Source: Haberlea rhodopensis
Lineage: Eukaryota; Streptophyta; Magnoliopsida; Lamiales; Gesneriaceae
DNA: 64,000 bases
Direction: 5' to 3'
Assembly: GCA_907163345.1 (NCBI GenBank)
Contig: CAJQUN010000003.1
Coordinates: forward strand, 186,001 to 250,000
Under the pieces are notes generated by a model. The model was not told where the DNA came from, ran no database searches, and saw only the letters and a program-made list of their open reading frames with translations. Each line of letters opens with the position of its first letter. Position 1 is the stretch's first letter. The position numbers and the translations under genes were made by a program. Shown piece by piece: positions 1 through 10,452 of this stretch.

Positions 1-200
1 TTTTATAATATTTTTAAATAAGGAGTGATATGTTGGATACTATATTTTTTTCTTCAATATATAATATTAAATAAAATAAGTTTACTTGGAATTAAATTAA
101 CAAATGTACAATAACATCAAAATTTTAATTAATATAATAGGTCCACGCTTAACAATATAGTATATAATAAGATTGGTTTACGAATCAACTTAGCGCAAAA

Positions 201-626
201 GAGTAAATTACAAAAATAGTCTCATAGAGAGTAGGAATATTAACAAAAGTAGTCTCGTACAAATGTTTTTTTTTATCAAATATAGTCTTACATAAATTAT
301 TTTTTAACAAAAATAGTGCTTAAAACTTGGGACCATTTTTCTTAAAAATAATTGCCTTGGAACTATATTTGATAAAAAAACATTATGTGGGACTACTATT
401 GCTAAAAGATAACTCATAATCTGATAAGCACTCGCAACAACATCTCGAGTGATCGGTATTATATTAGATTATTGAACTCTATCGTTACACAGGATCTTGG
501 CTATTAACTGAAATAGATCACTAACATCTTAGCAATTTCTTTAAGCTATATTTGATTAGTTTTAAAAATTTGTAATTACTATTATAAATATTTCTATTAT
601 ATGAAACCATTTTTGTAATTTATTCA
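201..626. mobile_element. Mutator-type MITE (foldback element)
   Basis: A 426-bp non-coding element with long imperfect terminal inverted repeats. The left end GAGTAAATTACAAAAATAGT matches the reverse complement of the right end (…TTTTTGTAATTTATTCA). A second inverted pair lies inside (about 251-290 against 365-405, a tract reading ATCAAATATAGT on one arm). It is flanked by a perfect 9-bp direct repeat AGCGCAAAA at 192-200 and 627-635. Nine-base target duplications and long TIRs are typical of Mutator-like elements. No transposase is encoded, so it is non-autonomous. Confidence 0.75.
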
Positions 627-635
627 AGCGCAAAA

Positions 636-707
636 TTAGAAAACCCATCTCCAAATTCTGTTAGAGAATCAAATTTTCAACATGATGTCAGTCTTGAATC
701 CATACTT

Positions 708-752
<45 letters not shown>

Positions 753-1627
753 GCAAATAAATATGTACATTAAATAATTTTTTGTAGAGAGATTGGAATT
801 GAAAGGATATAATCACATAACAAGGACTGTTGGATACTATGTCGATCGTATGGTTGTAAGTGTGCTTTCAGAAAGACAAAACTAAAATTGTTTTAAAGCT
901 AAGATAATTTTGTACTATTTGGACAACCTTTGGTTATTAACTAACTTTTTTTTTTTTAATCTGAAGCTAACAAATAGGAAACCAGTCTTTATCATCTAAT
1001 AATCTTGTTATTATCTTCATTGGTTGGGAACTTGTGGTTGGTAAACAGACATACGTTGGTTGTAACAAATGATAACTTTTTTCTTAAAATCAAGTGTTTG
1101 GAAAATTCCTTATTAATTTTTTTTTTTTTTTGGGGAAAAAATCGAAATTTACTTGATACATATGATAGGGAACTTCAAGAATTTTGGGGAAAATTTTTTC
1201 ATCTAAAACTTTATAGAAGGTTTCTCAATTCAAGTCCTGAGGGATGTGCGAGCAAGAAACTACTTGTGACATCCATTAGCAATTTAACCCGTATTGATAT
1301 TTGATTCTCGAAAATAAGTAAGGAGAAATTACAAGGAAGTACATTTTTGGGACACAAAATCTACTTAATTCTTGAGAAGAAAACTTCGTGCATAAAAAGC
1401 AACTGAAAACAATTTATTTGAAATAGGTCCAATTTCAAAATTTTCAATCAATTGAGTGTTTTAATATGACTCTTTTACCCCTCAATAGTTTGATATGTTG
1501 CATTCTATCCCAAATAAGCACATATATAATATTTAAATTATCTTTTATATCCTTATATATATAAAAGAAGTAACATTTAACGTCGTCTTTTTACAAGTCC
1601 TCGTTTTTTTCGATCCTTGGCACAAAA
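636..1627. other. AT-rich intergenic DNA with (AT)n microsatellite
   Basis: No credible gene. It contains an (AT)n microsatellite at about 713-748, several T and A homopolymers, and only short low-complexity ORFs. The right end may include viral leader sequence, because a primer-binding site follows at 1628. Confidence 0.6.
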
Positions 1628-1639
1628 TGGTATCAGAGC
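1628..1639 (+). promoter_or_regulatory. Caulimovirid primer-binding site (initiator tRNA-Met)
   Basis: TGGTATCAGAGC is the exact 12-mer complementary to the 3' end of plant initiator tRNA-Met. Caulimovirids use it to prime minus-strand DNA, and it marks conventional position 1 of the viral genome. The first viral ORF starts 80 bp downstream. Confidence 0.8.
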
Positions 1640-1718
1640 CTAGGTTTATTCTGGAAATACTATAATAAATCTTGGATATTAATTTGTAACCTATACGGGG
1701 GAGACGATTCAAGATAAT

Positions 1719-2264
1719 ATGGACCCGAACGTATGTTCGAAGTGTCATTCATACAGGTGGTACTTCCAGAAATTGGAAGCACTTAATCAGAAGCATATAA
1801 CAGAAGCTCCACGCTTCAACCATAAGTGGAAACAATTACGAGGAACAGGTTTTGCACACCAAGCATAAACCATTACAACAAATTGGAAATGATGGCTAAG
1901 ATGCTTCATCAAGTGAACCTCAAACTACAGTTCCAGTTAGCCGAAGTTCAGGAAGACGATCATCCTGAACACGAGGACGTTGTTCCAGACCCCAATAATC
2001 CAACAGGGTCCGGACCAGATTATTAGGATAGGAGAACCAACCTTTCGAGAAATCGAGCCAGAATCTTCTAAGATATCCCAAGATCTTAGAGAGATTCAGA
2101 AGACAGTGCAGTGTTATGGCTACCTTCAATACCATGTCCATGTACAGATCCATCAGATTCAAAGTCAGATGGAGATTATGATTAAACATCAGGAGGAAAT
2201 TCTTGAAACCTTCGTAATGTCCAATCCAGAGTTAAGGAGTTGGAGTCAAGACCAAGTCCGATAG
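1719..2264 (+). pseudogene. Decayed viral 5' small ORFs (ORF1/ORF2 region)
   Basis: A 49-codon ORF runs from ATG 1719 to TAA 1866-1868 and carries a CxxC pair near its start. Overlapping short frames follow (1826-2026 and 1980-2264). The last is Gln/Glu/Ile rich and looks helical, as do the small virion-associated proteins encoded here in badnaviruses and relatives. Frames change several times, so the original ORFs are broken. Function is inferred from position and helical composition only. Confidence 0.5.
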
Positions 2265-2416
2265 GAAGAAGGAACGGAGGGTGGTTACCACCGTCCTATG
2301 GAACAGAGCCCCTTTTACACCAAAAAGGGGAAAGCGGAGGAGGTCCGAAGGCCTTTGACGGAGACTGAAAAAATGATAGCAGTCCTACGAGGAGAGCCTA
2401 TACTTCCTACAAAGTA

Positions 2417-3321
2417 ATGGAAAGAATCAACCTGGAAGATCTACGTGATCTTGTTGATTCTTTTGCAGGATTAAATCTCGTAGAATTCAAGACAGGAGAG
2501 CTTGTTCCAAGACCTCCACCACAAGAAAGTTTCGGGTCACACAATCCACCGGGAGGAGATCAAAGTATGCCGCACAAGGAAGATTTCACCTCAGCAACTT
2601 TGGATCCCCCAGTTGGAACAAGGAACCACTCTCGTAGGCCAGATATACATCAAACGCCTTACGGGAAATATCAGCTGGATCCAATCCATTCATATGGACT
2701 TTTGCTTAACATGGATATCTTGGATTTCAAAAACAGAGAAGTTCTTATTGATGAATGGGCTTCAGCAATAAGAATAGCAGGAGGAACACTTGACTTAAGC
2801 AAAGAAGGATTCATTTACTTCTTAAAATGAGTCTGGAAGGATCAGTCAAGATTGCCTGGGATATGGGATACCCAGGTACCGAGGAAGAAGTTTTAGCCGG
2901 AGAGTCCCTGAAAGAAATTGTGGACAAGATGCCAAAATTCTTTAAAATCTGTTTCGTTGGAGTTAGTTACTTCGAGGGAATGGAGGAAGTGAAGGCTAAA
3001 AAATACAAACAAGCTCTAATTAGCCTGAAACTACATGATATCTGTTATGTAAACGAGTACATCAAACTCTTTACAAAGTATCGATGGAAGGCAAAGATGG
3101 AAGAAAAGGATGCAGCAGAACTTTTCTTTGCCAAAATTCCGAGCCCATGGAGAGAAATGCTTATCCAGGAATATACACCTCATGCAATCGAGACGGTGTC
3201 CAGGAGAATGTCATTTATTAAAGTTAAGCTTGCGGTGTGGTGCTACCAAGAAAAGCTCCAAAAGAATTTCAATAAGCTCAGGAATCAACAAAATAGCTCA
3301 TCTTTGCTGTACATGGAATGA
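2417..3321 (+). pseudogene. Caulimovirid coat-protein-like domain, frameshifted
   Basis: Two overlapping frames (2417-2830 and 2827-3321) together cover one domain of about 300 residues, joined across a frameshift near 2827. The first half is Pro/His/Asp rich and leads into a segment typical of caulimovirid capsid cores. The second half has the hydrophobic/charged pattern and a 'PSPWRE' turn near its end, as in the helical capsid core. A Lys/Arg-rich tract follows. The domain lies upstream of the movement domain. It is not expressible as it stands. Confidence 0.6.
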
Positions 3322-3900
3322 TATCCCCACAATCATCAGAAACTACCCCCAACGGCGAAAGATGAAAAGGCACAAAGTTCATCCTTATGCTCGGGGAAAT
3401 AGTTCAAGAAGAAGTAGGTCTTCATGGAGACCTAGAAAGTTCTGGTCAAACAGAAAGCCCGAAGTTACAGATCTAGGCAAAGATCAAGACCAACAAGAAG
3501 TAGAACCTTATCAACAGGTTCTAATCAAGCGAGTTCAAGCAGAGCACCAGTGAAAAGAACTTTCAGACGCACTCATACTTGTGCAAATGAAAGTTTCAGA
3601 GATTGTAACTGCTAGACATGCGGAGCAAATGACACATCTCTACAGATTGTCCATAAAACCAAAACCGAGGAGTACGACAGTTCGAGAATACCAAGGAGTT
3701 TGAGGATGCTGTCTATTTCAGGATTTGGTACAGGCGTATCAATTTGAGGATATTCCCTCAGATGAAAGCATCTACGAAGAAGAGATCTATTCTGATGGAG
3801 TTTAATCCAGCTCAGAATCAGAGTGAAGGAGAGTTCCTTCAGCACATGATCAGAGAAGACCCGGCAGGATTCTTCTCTCATACGATTGTTTTGAGAACTC
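3322..3900 (+). pseudogene. Viral basic tail and broken zinc knuckle
   Basis: About 3350-3545 encodes a Lys/Arg/Ser-rich tail of nucleic-acid-binding type. At 3604-3650 a zinc-knuckle remnant begins with Cys codons in a CxC-x-x-C arrangement. Its tryptophan position is a TAG stop (3613-3615), and the rest of the knuckle continues in another frame after a small indel. An acidic Ser/Glu-rich stretch with a further stop follows. This is the coat-protein C-terminal signature of caulimovirids, inactivated. Confidence 0.6.
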
Positions 3901-3935
3901 TTATGAGGATCATGAAGGAGTAACCAAAGCTTCAG

Positions 3936-4690
3936 ATGTATGATGGATTTACAATTGGAGCACTAGAAAAAGCAATGGATATGATTGGTCTGCGAAGCAG
4001 GAAGCATCAGATTATCCATAGGGTAACAATATGTGAATTTGCAATCCCAATGGAATTCACGGGAAACCAAATTGAGATGCAGTTAATCCCCTACAGAGAA
4101 ATCCAGGAGATTAAGAATAAGGTCAAAAGAGAAGTTGCTAACACGCTCTCATGGATTCATATTGGAGCCATTAGAGTGATCATCAAGGCAACTTTCAAGG
4201 AAGGAATTGATTCGCCACTCAATCTGGCAATCTTCGACAAGAGAATCCCGAACCTCAAAGATTCTTGTTTGGAGCAGTTGCAGGAAATTTGTATGCGGGA
4301 AAGATGGCTTTCAACATCTATCATAGAATTGCATACAATTTGGGAGATCGAGATTTCAACAAAGTTCTAACTCTTCATCAAGATTTTAAGAGAAGTGATT
4401 TGATGAAAGAAGGGAGCATGCCTTACTCGATCACCTATAAGGTGTCATATGCGCTCTCGAATACTCACCATTCAGAAGTATTCTTGAGGAAGGAATTCAT
4501 TGAAGTCCCTAGAATCTTCGAAGACTTCGCCAAAGCGGTATTGCCGGACATTATTGATACTCCGACAATAGGAGAGATAGACGTAATGATACAAGATCAA
4601 CCTGTTCTGAATAGAAGTAGGAGCGTTATGATCGAGCCAAGAAGGATGTCTTTCCAACATGATAGGTTAATCAACAACTATCCGAGGTAA
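3936..4690 (+). pseudogene. Caulimovirid movement protein (30K superfamily), frameshifted
   Basis: Frames 3936-4370 and 4265-4690 overlap and carry the two halves of one domain. The first half includes a segment reading 'IGAIRVIIKATFKEGID' and an invariant-type Asp in 'FDKRIP'. The second half includes 'GNLYAGKMAF' and an 'YALSNTHHS' block, both characteristic of caulimovirid 30K movement proteins. A frameshift near 4265-4300 separates them. Such proteins dilate plasmodesmata for cell-to-cell spread. This copy is broken. Confidence 0.75.
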
Positions 4691-5450
4691 AAACAGAAGG
4701 AAGTCTCGAGCAGAATTCAAAAAATCCCTGATGTATTCAAAACAACAGGAAAGCTGAAACGCCCAGAAGGCTGGAGAGAAGTGCAGATAATTTTTGACAT
4801 TACAGAGAAAGGGAATATCTTCCCTTGTGATGCCCTCTACTATTTGCAACAACCTACAGTTGACAAATATCAAGGAAACCTTCAAATTGGTGAAATTGAT
4901 CTAACAATTGCAGGAACTGCAGGAAGAATCCCATAACAGCTTATTCTAGGGATTGAATTTCTTGAGGAACATAAACCTTGGTAAATATTGCAAGATGGAA
5001 TGGAGTTCATTGTGGAAGGGAAAAGATATAGGATCAGATGACCACCAGCCCATTCTCCATATACATCTCCGTCGGGGTGTTATATGAAAAATTTCGAGCA
5101 GAATATTTTGCAGCTTACATTGACTCTGGAGCTAGAATATGTACTGCCAGGCGAGATATCTTCCCCAAAGAAGTTGGCGAGAAATTATCAGCCGTTGCCA
5201 GAAGAGGCTTTTCCAAGAGGATCCTTATTCTTAATGAAGGAATCTAAGGAGCGGAAATCATTATCGGTGAAGCAGGCGGCATGGTACAAAGTCAAAACTC
5301 CACCTATTTATTTTCATGATACATGCGCAGATATGCTGCTAGGAAACAATTTCCTACAGACATTCAAGAGATTCACACAGGAGAACGAGACAAGACGACT
5401 TATTTTCACAACCCTTTGTGATCATAAATTATTGTGCAACGACTAAGAGA
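4690..5450 (+). pseudogene. Viral linker and retropepsin-like aspartic protease
   Basis: The linker after the movement domain has in-frame stops at 4934-4936 and 4982-4984. The protease domain follows in frame 5038-5250, with the catalytic Asp-Ser-Gly at 5122-5130 in a 'YIDSGA' context. It then moves to the neighbouring frame (5084-5446), which contains a 'MLLGNNFL' segment like the second conserved block of caulimovirid proteases. The frames change inside the domain, so the enzyme is inactive. Confidence 0.7.
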
Positions 5451-6560
5451 GGCGTTTCACAAAAAATTCCCCATTAATTTTCGCAGCAAGTGTGCTGATG
5501 AAGAAAAACTTGGACACCCAAAGATGAAGGATCAGCGGAAATTTGGAGAAGCAATCCTTCAGTTTCGGCAACAAGGTCATAGTAAAAAGGATTCTCAAAC
5601 TTTTGACTGGGTTAATATTATGTCTTTCAGGGAACAGGATGAGGAAGAAGTGGCTCCAGAGACCCTGTTGCTATTAAAAAGGCATTACAAGAAGAAGTTC
5701 CACTACTTGAGACTACCCTTGAAGAGTGAATTACTCTAGAGGATATAAAAAGGAAAATTCGGAGGAACTACAACGAGGATCCACTAGCATGGTGAAACAA
5801 AAATGAGCTCAAAGCTACTTTGAAGGTAAAAGCCGGAAAAGAAAATGAGTTTGTCAGATTCAGACCAATCCCCATGAATATGGAAGATCGGATGGATATG
5901 CAGATGATACTTAAGGAACATCTTGACCTTAAGTTAATCGCAGCAGGAATTTCTCCATATAGCAGTCCAGGATTTCTTGTTCGGAATCATGGAGAAATTA
6001 AACGAGGAAAGCCAAGATTGGTGATCAACTATAAAGGGGTCAACAAAATCTTGGAGTTCGATGGATATTTTATCCCAAGAAGAGAACATTTGGTAAATAG
6101 CATCAAGAATGCTAAAGTGTTTTCTAAGTTCGATTGCAAGTCTGGGTTCTACCAGATTAAAATGGAGGAAGCAAGCAGAAAATTTACAGCATTCTCCACA
6201 CCACAATGACATTATATCTGGAATGTTATGCCAATGAGATTTGCAAATGCTCCCCAGATATATCAAAGAAAGATGGATAATCTTTTCAAAGATTACTTCA
6301 GCTTCATGTTCGTTTATATTGACGACATCCTCATAGCGTCAAAAACACATGAAAGAGCATCTTAAGCATTTGAAAATCTTTTCAGATGATTGTTACAAGG
6401 AAGATTAGTGCTCTCCGAAAAGAAAGCAGTGATTGCTACAAGACAGGTCAAGTTCATTGGAATCGAGATCGACGAATCTGGAATCATCCTGCAGAATCAC
6501 ATTGTTGAAAAGGTACAAGGATATCCGGATGACCTTCAAAGATTTAAAGCAACTTCAGAG
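5451..6560 (+). pseudogene. Caulimovirid reverse transcriptase, interrupted
   Basis: The fingers/palm region is open from 5820 to 6206, with the block 'KRGKPRLVINYKGVNK' and the catalytic 'FSKFDCKSGFYQIKM'. TGA at 6207-6209 interrupts it, and the same frame resumes to the YIDD box at 6315-6326. A frameshift follows within about 30 bp, and the connection domain continues in another frame to about 6560. Earlier stops at 5727-5729 and 5793-5795 break the N-terminal part. The RT would copy pregenomic RNA into DNA if intact. Confidence 0.85.
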
Positions 6561-7553
6561 TTTTTTTAGGAGTTGTTAATTTTGCTAGAATGTTCATCAA
6601 CAATCTAGCAAACCACAGGAAGGTGTTCAGTACACTACTCAAGAAAGATGTTAAGTTTGAGTGGAATGGAAATCACAGACAAGCTGTCAAACAGCTTAAA
6701 GAGGTTTGCAAGCAACTACCAAAGCTTGCAATCCCAAACGACGAGGATGAAATGGTGTTATACACTGATGCCAGTGATCATTGGTGAGCTGCAGTACTTA
6801 TGAAGGCCACACCAGAGGGAGAAGTGCCATGCAGATATTGCAGCGGTCTATTTGATAGCAGCGAAGTTATCAGATGGCACATCAACGAGAAAGAATTCTT
6901 TACAGTTTGAAAGGCTGTCAAAAAAATGGCCATTATTCTTACTTGCAAAAAAGTTTATCTTAAAAATAGATAACACTAGTGTTAAATCTTTTCTGAAAAA
7001 TAAAATTGAATCAAAACCAGAAAAGGCTAAACTTTTACGATGGCAAGTTGAATGCCACTATTATGATTATGATATTGTCATAGTGAAATCTGATAAAAAC
7101 GTTTGGGTCCATGAACGTTTGTTTGAAGTCTTGAAAGGGCCTATCCTTAAGGCCGCACCACCAGCCGTGCAAAAAGAAGTGTTTAGAGAACGGGGCTCAT
7201 CTAACCCAGAGGTAAGGGATTCAAGTACCCCTGTCACGAGTGCTGCAGATGATGCATTCCTTGAGGATGTACAAGCTGTAGCGAATGTTGAGGGTCAGAT
7301 GTTATCACAATCTGAACCGTCAAATCAACCCAGCACCTCTGAGGTAAAAGAGGGAGAGTTGAACCTTAGGCCAATGACTGGCACTTCTAGGGTTCAAACT
7401 AATGTTGATTTAGTTTCTTCACCTATGCAGGATTACCAACGCACTTGGGAGAAACTAATAACCAGACGAGGTATCAACCCAGACAAAACCATCGTTGATA
7501 TCTCCGGAAAATATCCGAGGGTTTGGATGAAGCCAGGAAGCCATCTCGAGTAG
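6561..7553 (+). pseudogene. Caulimovirid RNase H domain plus C-terminal extension
   Basis: Thumb residues in frame 6590-6787 lead to the RNase H start 'LYTDASDHW', which is cut by TGA at 6785-6787. After a frame change, 6852-7553 carries the rest, including an 'IDNTSVKSFLKNK' block with a catalytic-type Asp and a final 'LLRWQVE' helix. About 140 residues after the fold (7149-7553) are Ser/Pro/Glu rich and match no domain I recognise. They end in a Trp/Lys/Arg-rich segment before TAG at 7551-7553. Confidence 0.7.
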
Positions 7554-7637
7554 AGGTAAGGAAGCACCTTCTATAAGATAATTGGCTAGGTTCTCTCTAT
7601 ATAAGAGTCTTGTACTACTCGTCAACTGGTAAGGCTA

Positions 7638-8402
7638 ATGAGTTGGCCTTTATTTAATACTTTGAAGAGAACCCACTACGAAGTTCAAGAATGGTATAAT
7701 TTCGGAGCTCTTGCTTCGGTTTATACTGTTGCACCAGCATTCTTTGAAATTTCAAAATTAGCAAAATGGATTAGAGAAGCTGTTCACGAGACATGGGCCA
7801 ATAATCCACATTTGGCCAGATGAGATATCTTGGAGTTGTATTTTTTCAGTGCTGCTCCAGAACCAGCAAAGAAAGGCTTCATCGAAGCTTTTCATTTTAT
7901 CAAGCTTAGAAGACCAGAAGGAAACGCCTTAAAAAATATAAACATGGTGCTACCAGAAGGAATTCCAATTTTGGCTGGACTATCACGGAAGATGAAGTTT
8001 CAACCAGACGTGCATGGGGTCTTTGGGTTTGTCTAACGGAAATGGACAAAGTCAAGTACTCAATCAAGTTCTTTTAGAATTCAGCCAACAAAACTTTCCT
8101 GCTGAATTCCATGACATGAACCTCCACGAGATTTGCCGAAAAACTCTTTGAAACAAAAAAGAATGATTCTTTGGGAAAACAAGATTCCGGCAGGAAAAGA
8201 AACCTACCAAAAATTCTGCAATATGGCACACGTTGGCCGATGGATAGACCATATTTGTCAAGCATGCCCGGAGCAGAAAGAACCAGAGTTCGGGAAAGGA
8301 TTCCGATCCAAACCCGACAGATCAGAGGCAGGAAGAGACAAAAGACCCGATGACAAGAGAGCCTATTTCCCTAAAGCTCGGGGACCACAAAAACCACTAA
8401 TG
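7638..8402 (+). pseudogene. Viral 3' ORF of unknown function, broken
   Basis: It starts at ATG 7638, 85 bp after the polymerase ORF stop. The frame is open to TGA 7821-7823, then continues in phase to a stop at 8034-8036. A third segment runs in another frame to about 8402 and ends in a Lys/Arg/Asp-rich tail. The translated part is rich in Trp, Phe and Ala. Its place after RNase H corresponds to ORF4 or the transactivator ORF of other caulimovirids, but I see no motif proving that role. Confidence 0.5.
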
Positions 8403-8531
8403 TAAAGATTCCCTGACAAAGGAAAAGGTGTGGACCATTACAAGTTAGTGCGGATACTGTTCAACGCACTCAGGCAAAAATAATGGACCACTCACTAGAA
8501 AAGTTGGCACACTCAGACAAAGATGCCAGAC

Positions 8532-8894
8532 CACGTGAAAGTTAAGGCGGACTCACAGGTGCACTCAACAATTATCAAGATTTGGAATCCGAATTTGAAG
8601 TCCGGATTTATGCCTATATAATGGCACTCATTCAGGAAGCTAACGACATCGAAAATTCTCCATAGTTTTCTGAAAATAAAAATTGTAGTCTCCAAGCTTT
8701 GTAATCTTCAGCTTTCTTAGCTTGGTAATATTTCTTTTCTTTCTTTCATTTCATAAGTGTCTGTAATATTGTTCTGTATTTTAATTTATGTGTTCTTAAG
8801 TCAAGCCTCATCTATGTGAGAGTCTAAACAAGTCCGTCTCCTCCCAAAAGGGGACGTTTTAATGTAATAGATATTATCGGTATTCCAGAATAAA
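8532..8894 (+). promoter_or_regulatory. Viral pregenomic promoter with polyadenylation signals
   Basis: A perfect G-box core CACGTG lies at 8532-8537. A TATATAA box is at 8615-8621, predicting a transcript start near 8645-8655. AATAAA hexamers follow at 8675-8680 and 8889-8894. TATA box, cap site and downstream AATAAA in this order is the terminally redundant layout of caulimovirid pregenomic RNA, as in CaMV 35S. Activity is not shown by sequence alone. Confidence 0.6.
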
Positions 8895-9244
8895 AATAAG
8901 GCTGTTGCCCATCTATCTCCCAGATTTCTTTAAATCTTTCTTATATCTTGATTATACCTTACGCCCTACGGTAGGATACGAATTAGGCTGTGTTGTGCGG
9001 TTTCTGAAGGAGTCGGATAACTGGAAGACTAACCTCGCCCGTGAACTGAGGTTGGATGGTGAGGAGTCATTCGTAAAACAGTCTGGAGGCAGTAAGTTTT
9101 AGACTGGTGGCGTTGCGACCCACCACCCGGTGCCGTTATGGTCAAAATGATATCTTTCAGTTTGTAAAATTTTATTGTAATACGGAAGCATGTTGGGCCT
9201 GTTATTTATTTTAAAACATGATCTTCAAATCGGGTTTTGAATTA
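8895..9244 (+). other. Probable viral leader remnant
   Basis: Non-coding sequence following the viral promoter, with several short ORFs and GC-rich tracts (about 8960-9140) that could fold. It resembles the long structured leader that precedes the primer-binding site in caulimovirids. The virus/host boundary cannot be fixed because a Copia element was inserted here. Confidence 0.4.
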
Positions 9245-9249
9245 TAATT

Positions 9250-10403
9250 TGTTAGTTCCGGACCGTATCGATGAGATTTTAAAGATGACAAAACAGTTCA
9301 GATTGACCAGATCGATCGGACTCAACAGAGCAAGATGGCAAAGCATTTCAGACCGGATCGATGGAAATTAGGCATACCAGATCGATCGGACATATCAGAG
9401 CAAACTGATAAAGAATATTGCATATCAGACCGGATCGATGGACTCCAGACTGAATAGATCGATGCTTCAGATCGATCTCAACCTTTATCAGATCAGAGCA
9501 GTCAAGGATACATAAAGGATGGCTTCTCAGTCCGAATCATCAACGGATATTTATTGCACCATTTAATGCTGCAATTAATGCTACAAAGGACCAAAGACTG
9601 AAGATTGCCATAATAGGTAAGAAGACAAAGAAGAGCTTACCTGACAGTCGCCGAAAGCATATACCAGAACGGCAAGTATCCTGAAGAAGAAGACTGTAGC
9701 TTTCTCAGAGTTTAAAAAGAGTCATAGCTGCACATTAAGAGAAACAATGCCGTTGCCACCTTCAACTATAAAAGGATGCAACAAACAGATGCAAAAGACT
9801 CTGGACTCTACAACTCACGCTGATCAATTGAAAAATATACAAGAAAGCAAAACAGCATACGCTTACAAAGTTCAGAAGCTTTCGAGCTGAAGTTATTTAT
9901 TTAAGCGCAATTACTTTGTAACATTTGATCATTGTAGGATCACTGTGCGCATTGTGTATTGAAAAATAGAAGTGAGCAATATATTGTAACTGTCAGACAG
10001 AGTGTGTCTGAGCAGGTTGAGTGACTAGGAGTTTCAGACTGGTAGTGAGGTAAATCCAGCCTGAATCGGGTTTGTACAACAGGATTGTATAAATCAAAGT
10101 CTTCTAGTATAAACCTTCCTTAATTGGAAGAAGGGGAGACGTAGAAGGATTACACCACCTTCGAACTTCCAGAAACATATCCTGTGTCTTATCATTCTGC
10201 ACTTAGCCATCGAGCTGTTCTTACTTACACAAGAGCAGACCGTTTCCGCACTTACTTATTAGTGGTCTGTTCTGTTCCAAGAGTTGATTAAGTAACAGAT
10301 TTCTTTCACTAAGCAGAAAGAAATCACAAGGGATAAATTTTGTAAGGAGTGTTCATTCACCCCCCCCCCCCCCCCCTCTAAACACTCCGGACCGATCCTA
10401 ACA
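9250..10403 (+). repeat. 5' LTR of Copia element
   Basis: 1154 bp. It has a TATAAAAGG promoter box at 9767-9775, a run of 17 C at 10360-10376, and short dyads containing ATCGAT or GATCGATC between 9262 and 9478. Compared with the 3' LTR it has one extra A in 'gtcaaggatac' and three extra C in the C run. There are three substitutions (near 9559, 10278 and 10313). Confidence 0.95.
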
Positions 10404-10405
10404 AG

Positions 10406-10417
10406 TGGTATCAGAGC
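10406..10417 (+). promoter_or_regulatory. Copia primer-binding site (tRNA-Met)
   Basis: TGGTATCAGAGC begins two bases after the 5' LTR end and is a perfect complement of the 3' end of initiator tRNA-Met, the usual Copia primer. Confidence 0.95.
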
Positions 10418-10452
10418 AGGTTGTCTTAATCAGCACAAAGAATATTAAGCTG

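Larger units (their letters stand above)
1628..9240 (+). mobile_element. Endogenous caulimovirid (pararetrovirus), defective genome-length copy
   Basis: About 7.6 kb in viral order: tRNA-Met primer-binding site, small 5' ORFs, coat-protein-like domain, basic/zinc-knuckle region, 30K-type movement protein, aspartic protease, reverse transcriptase (YIDD), RNase H, a further ORF, then a promoter/polyadenylation block. The Copia element begins at 9250, so the exact right limit is uncertain. The reading frame is broken many times by stops and frameshifts, so no product can be made from this copy. Coat domain before movement domain fits the Cavemovirus/Solendovirus side of Caulimoviridae better than badnaviruses, where movement comes first. 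Genus assignment is inference. Confidence 0.85.

Noticed and set aside
1005..1304. 99-codon ORF in the AT-rich left end
   Set aside because: Phe/Leu/Lys composition comes from T and A runs; no homology or gene context.
10405..10452. Upstream extension of Copia gag from a GTG
   Set aside because: It would start inside the PBS; the first ATG is 10453 and gives a normal Copia gag N-terminus.
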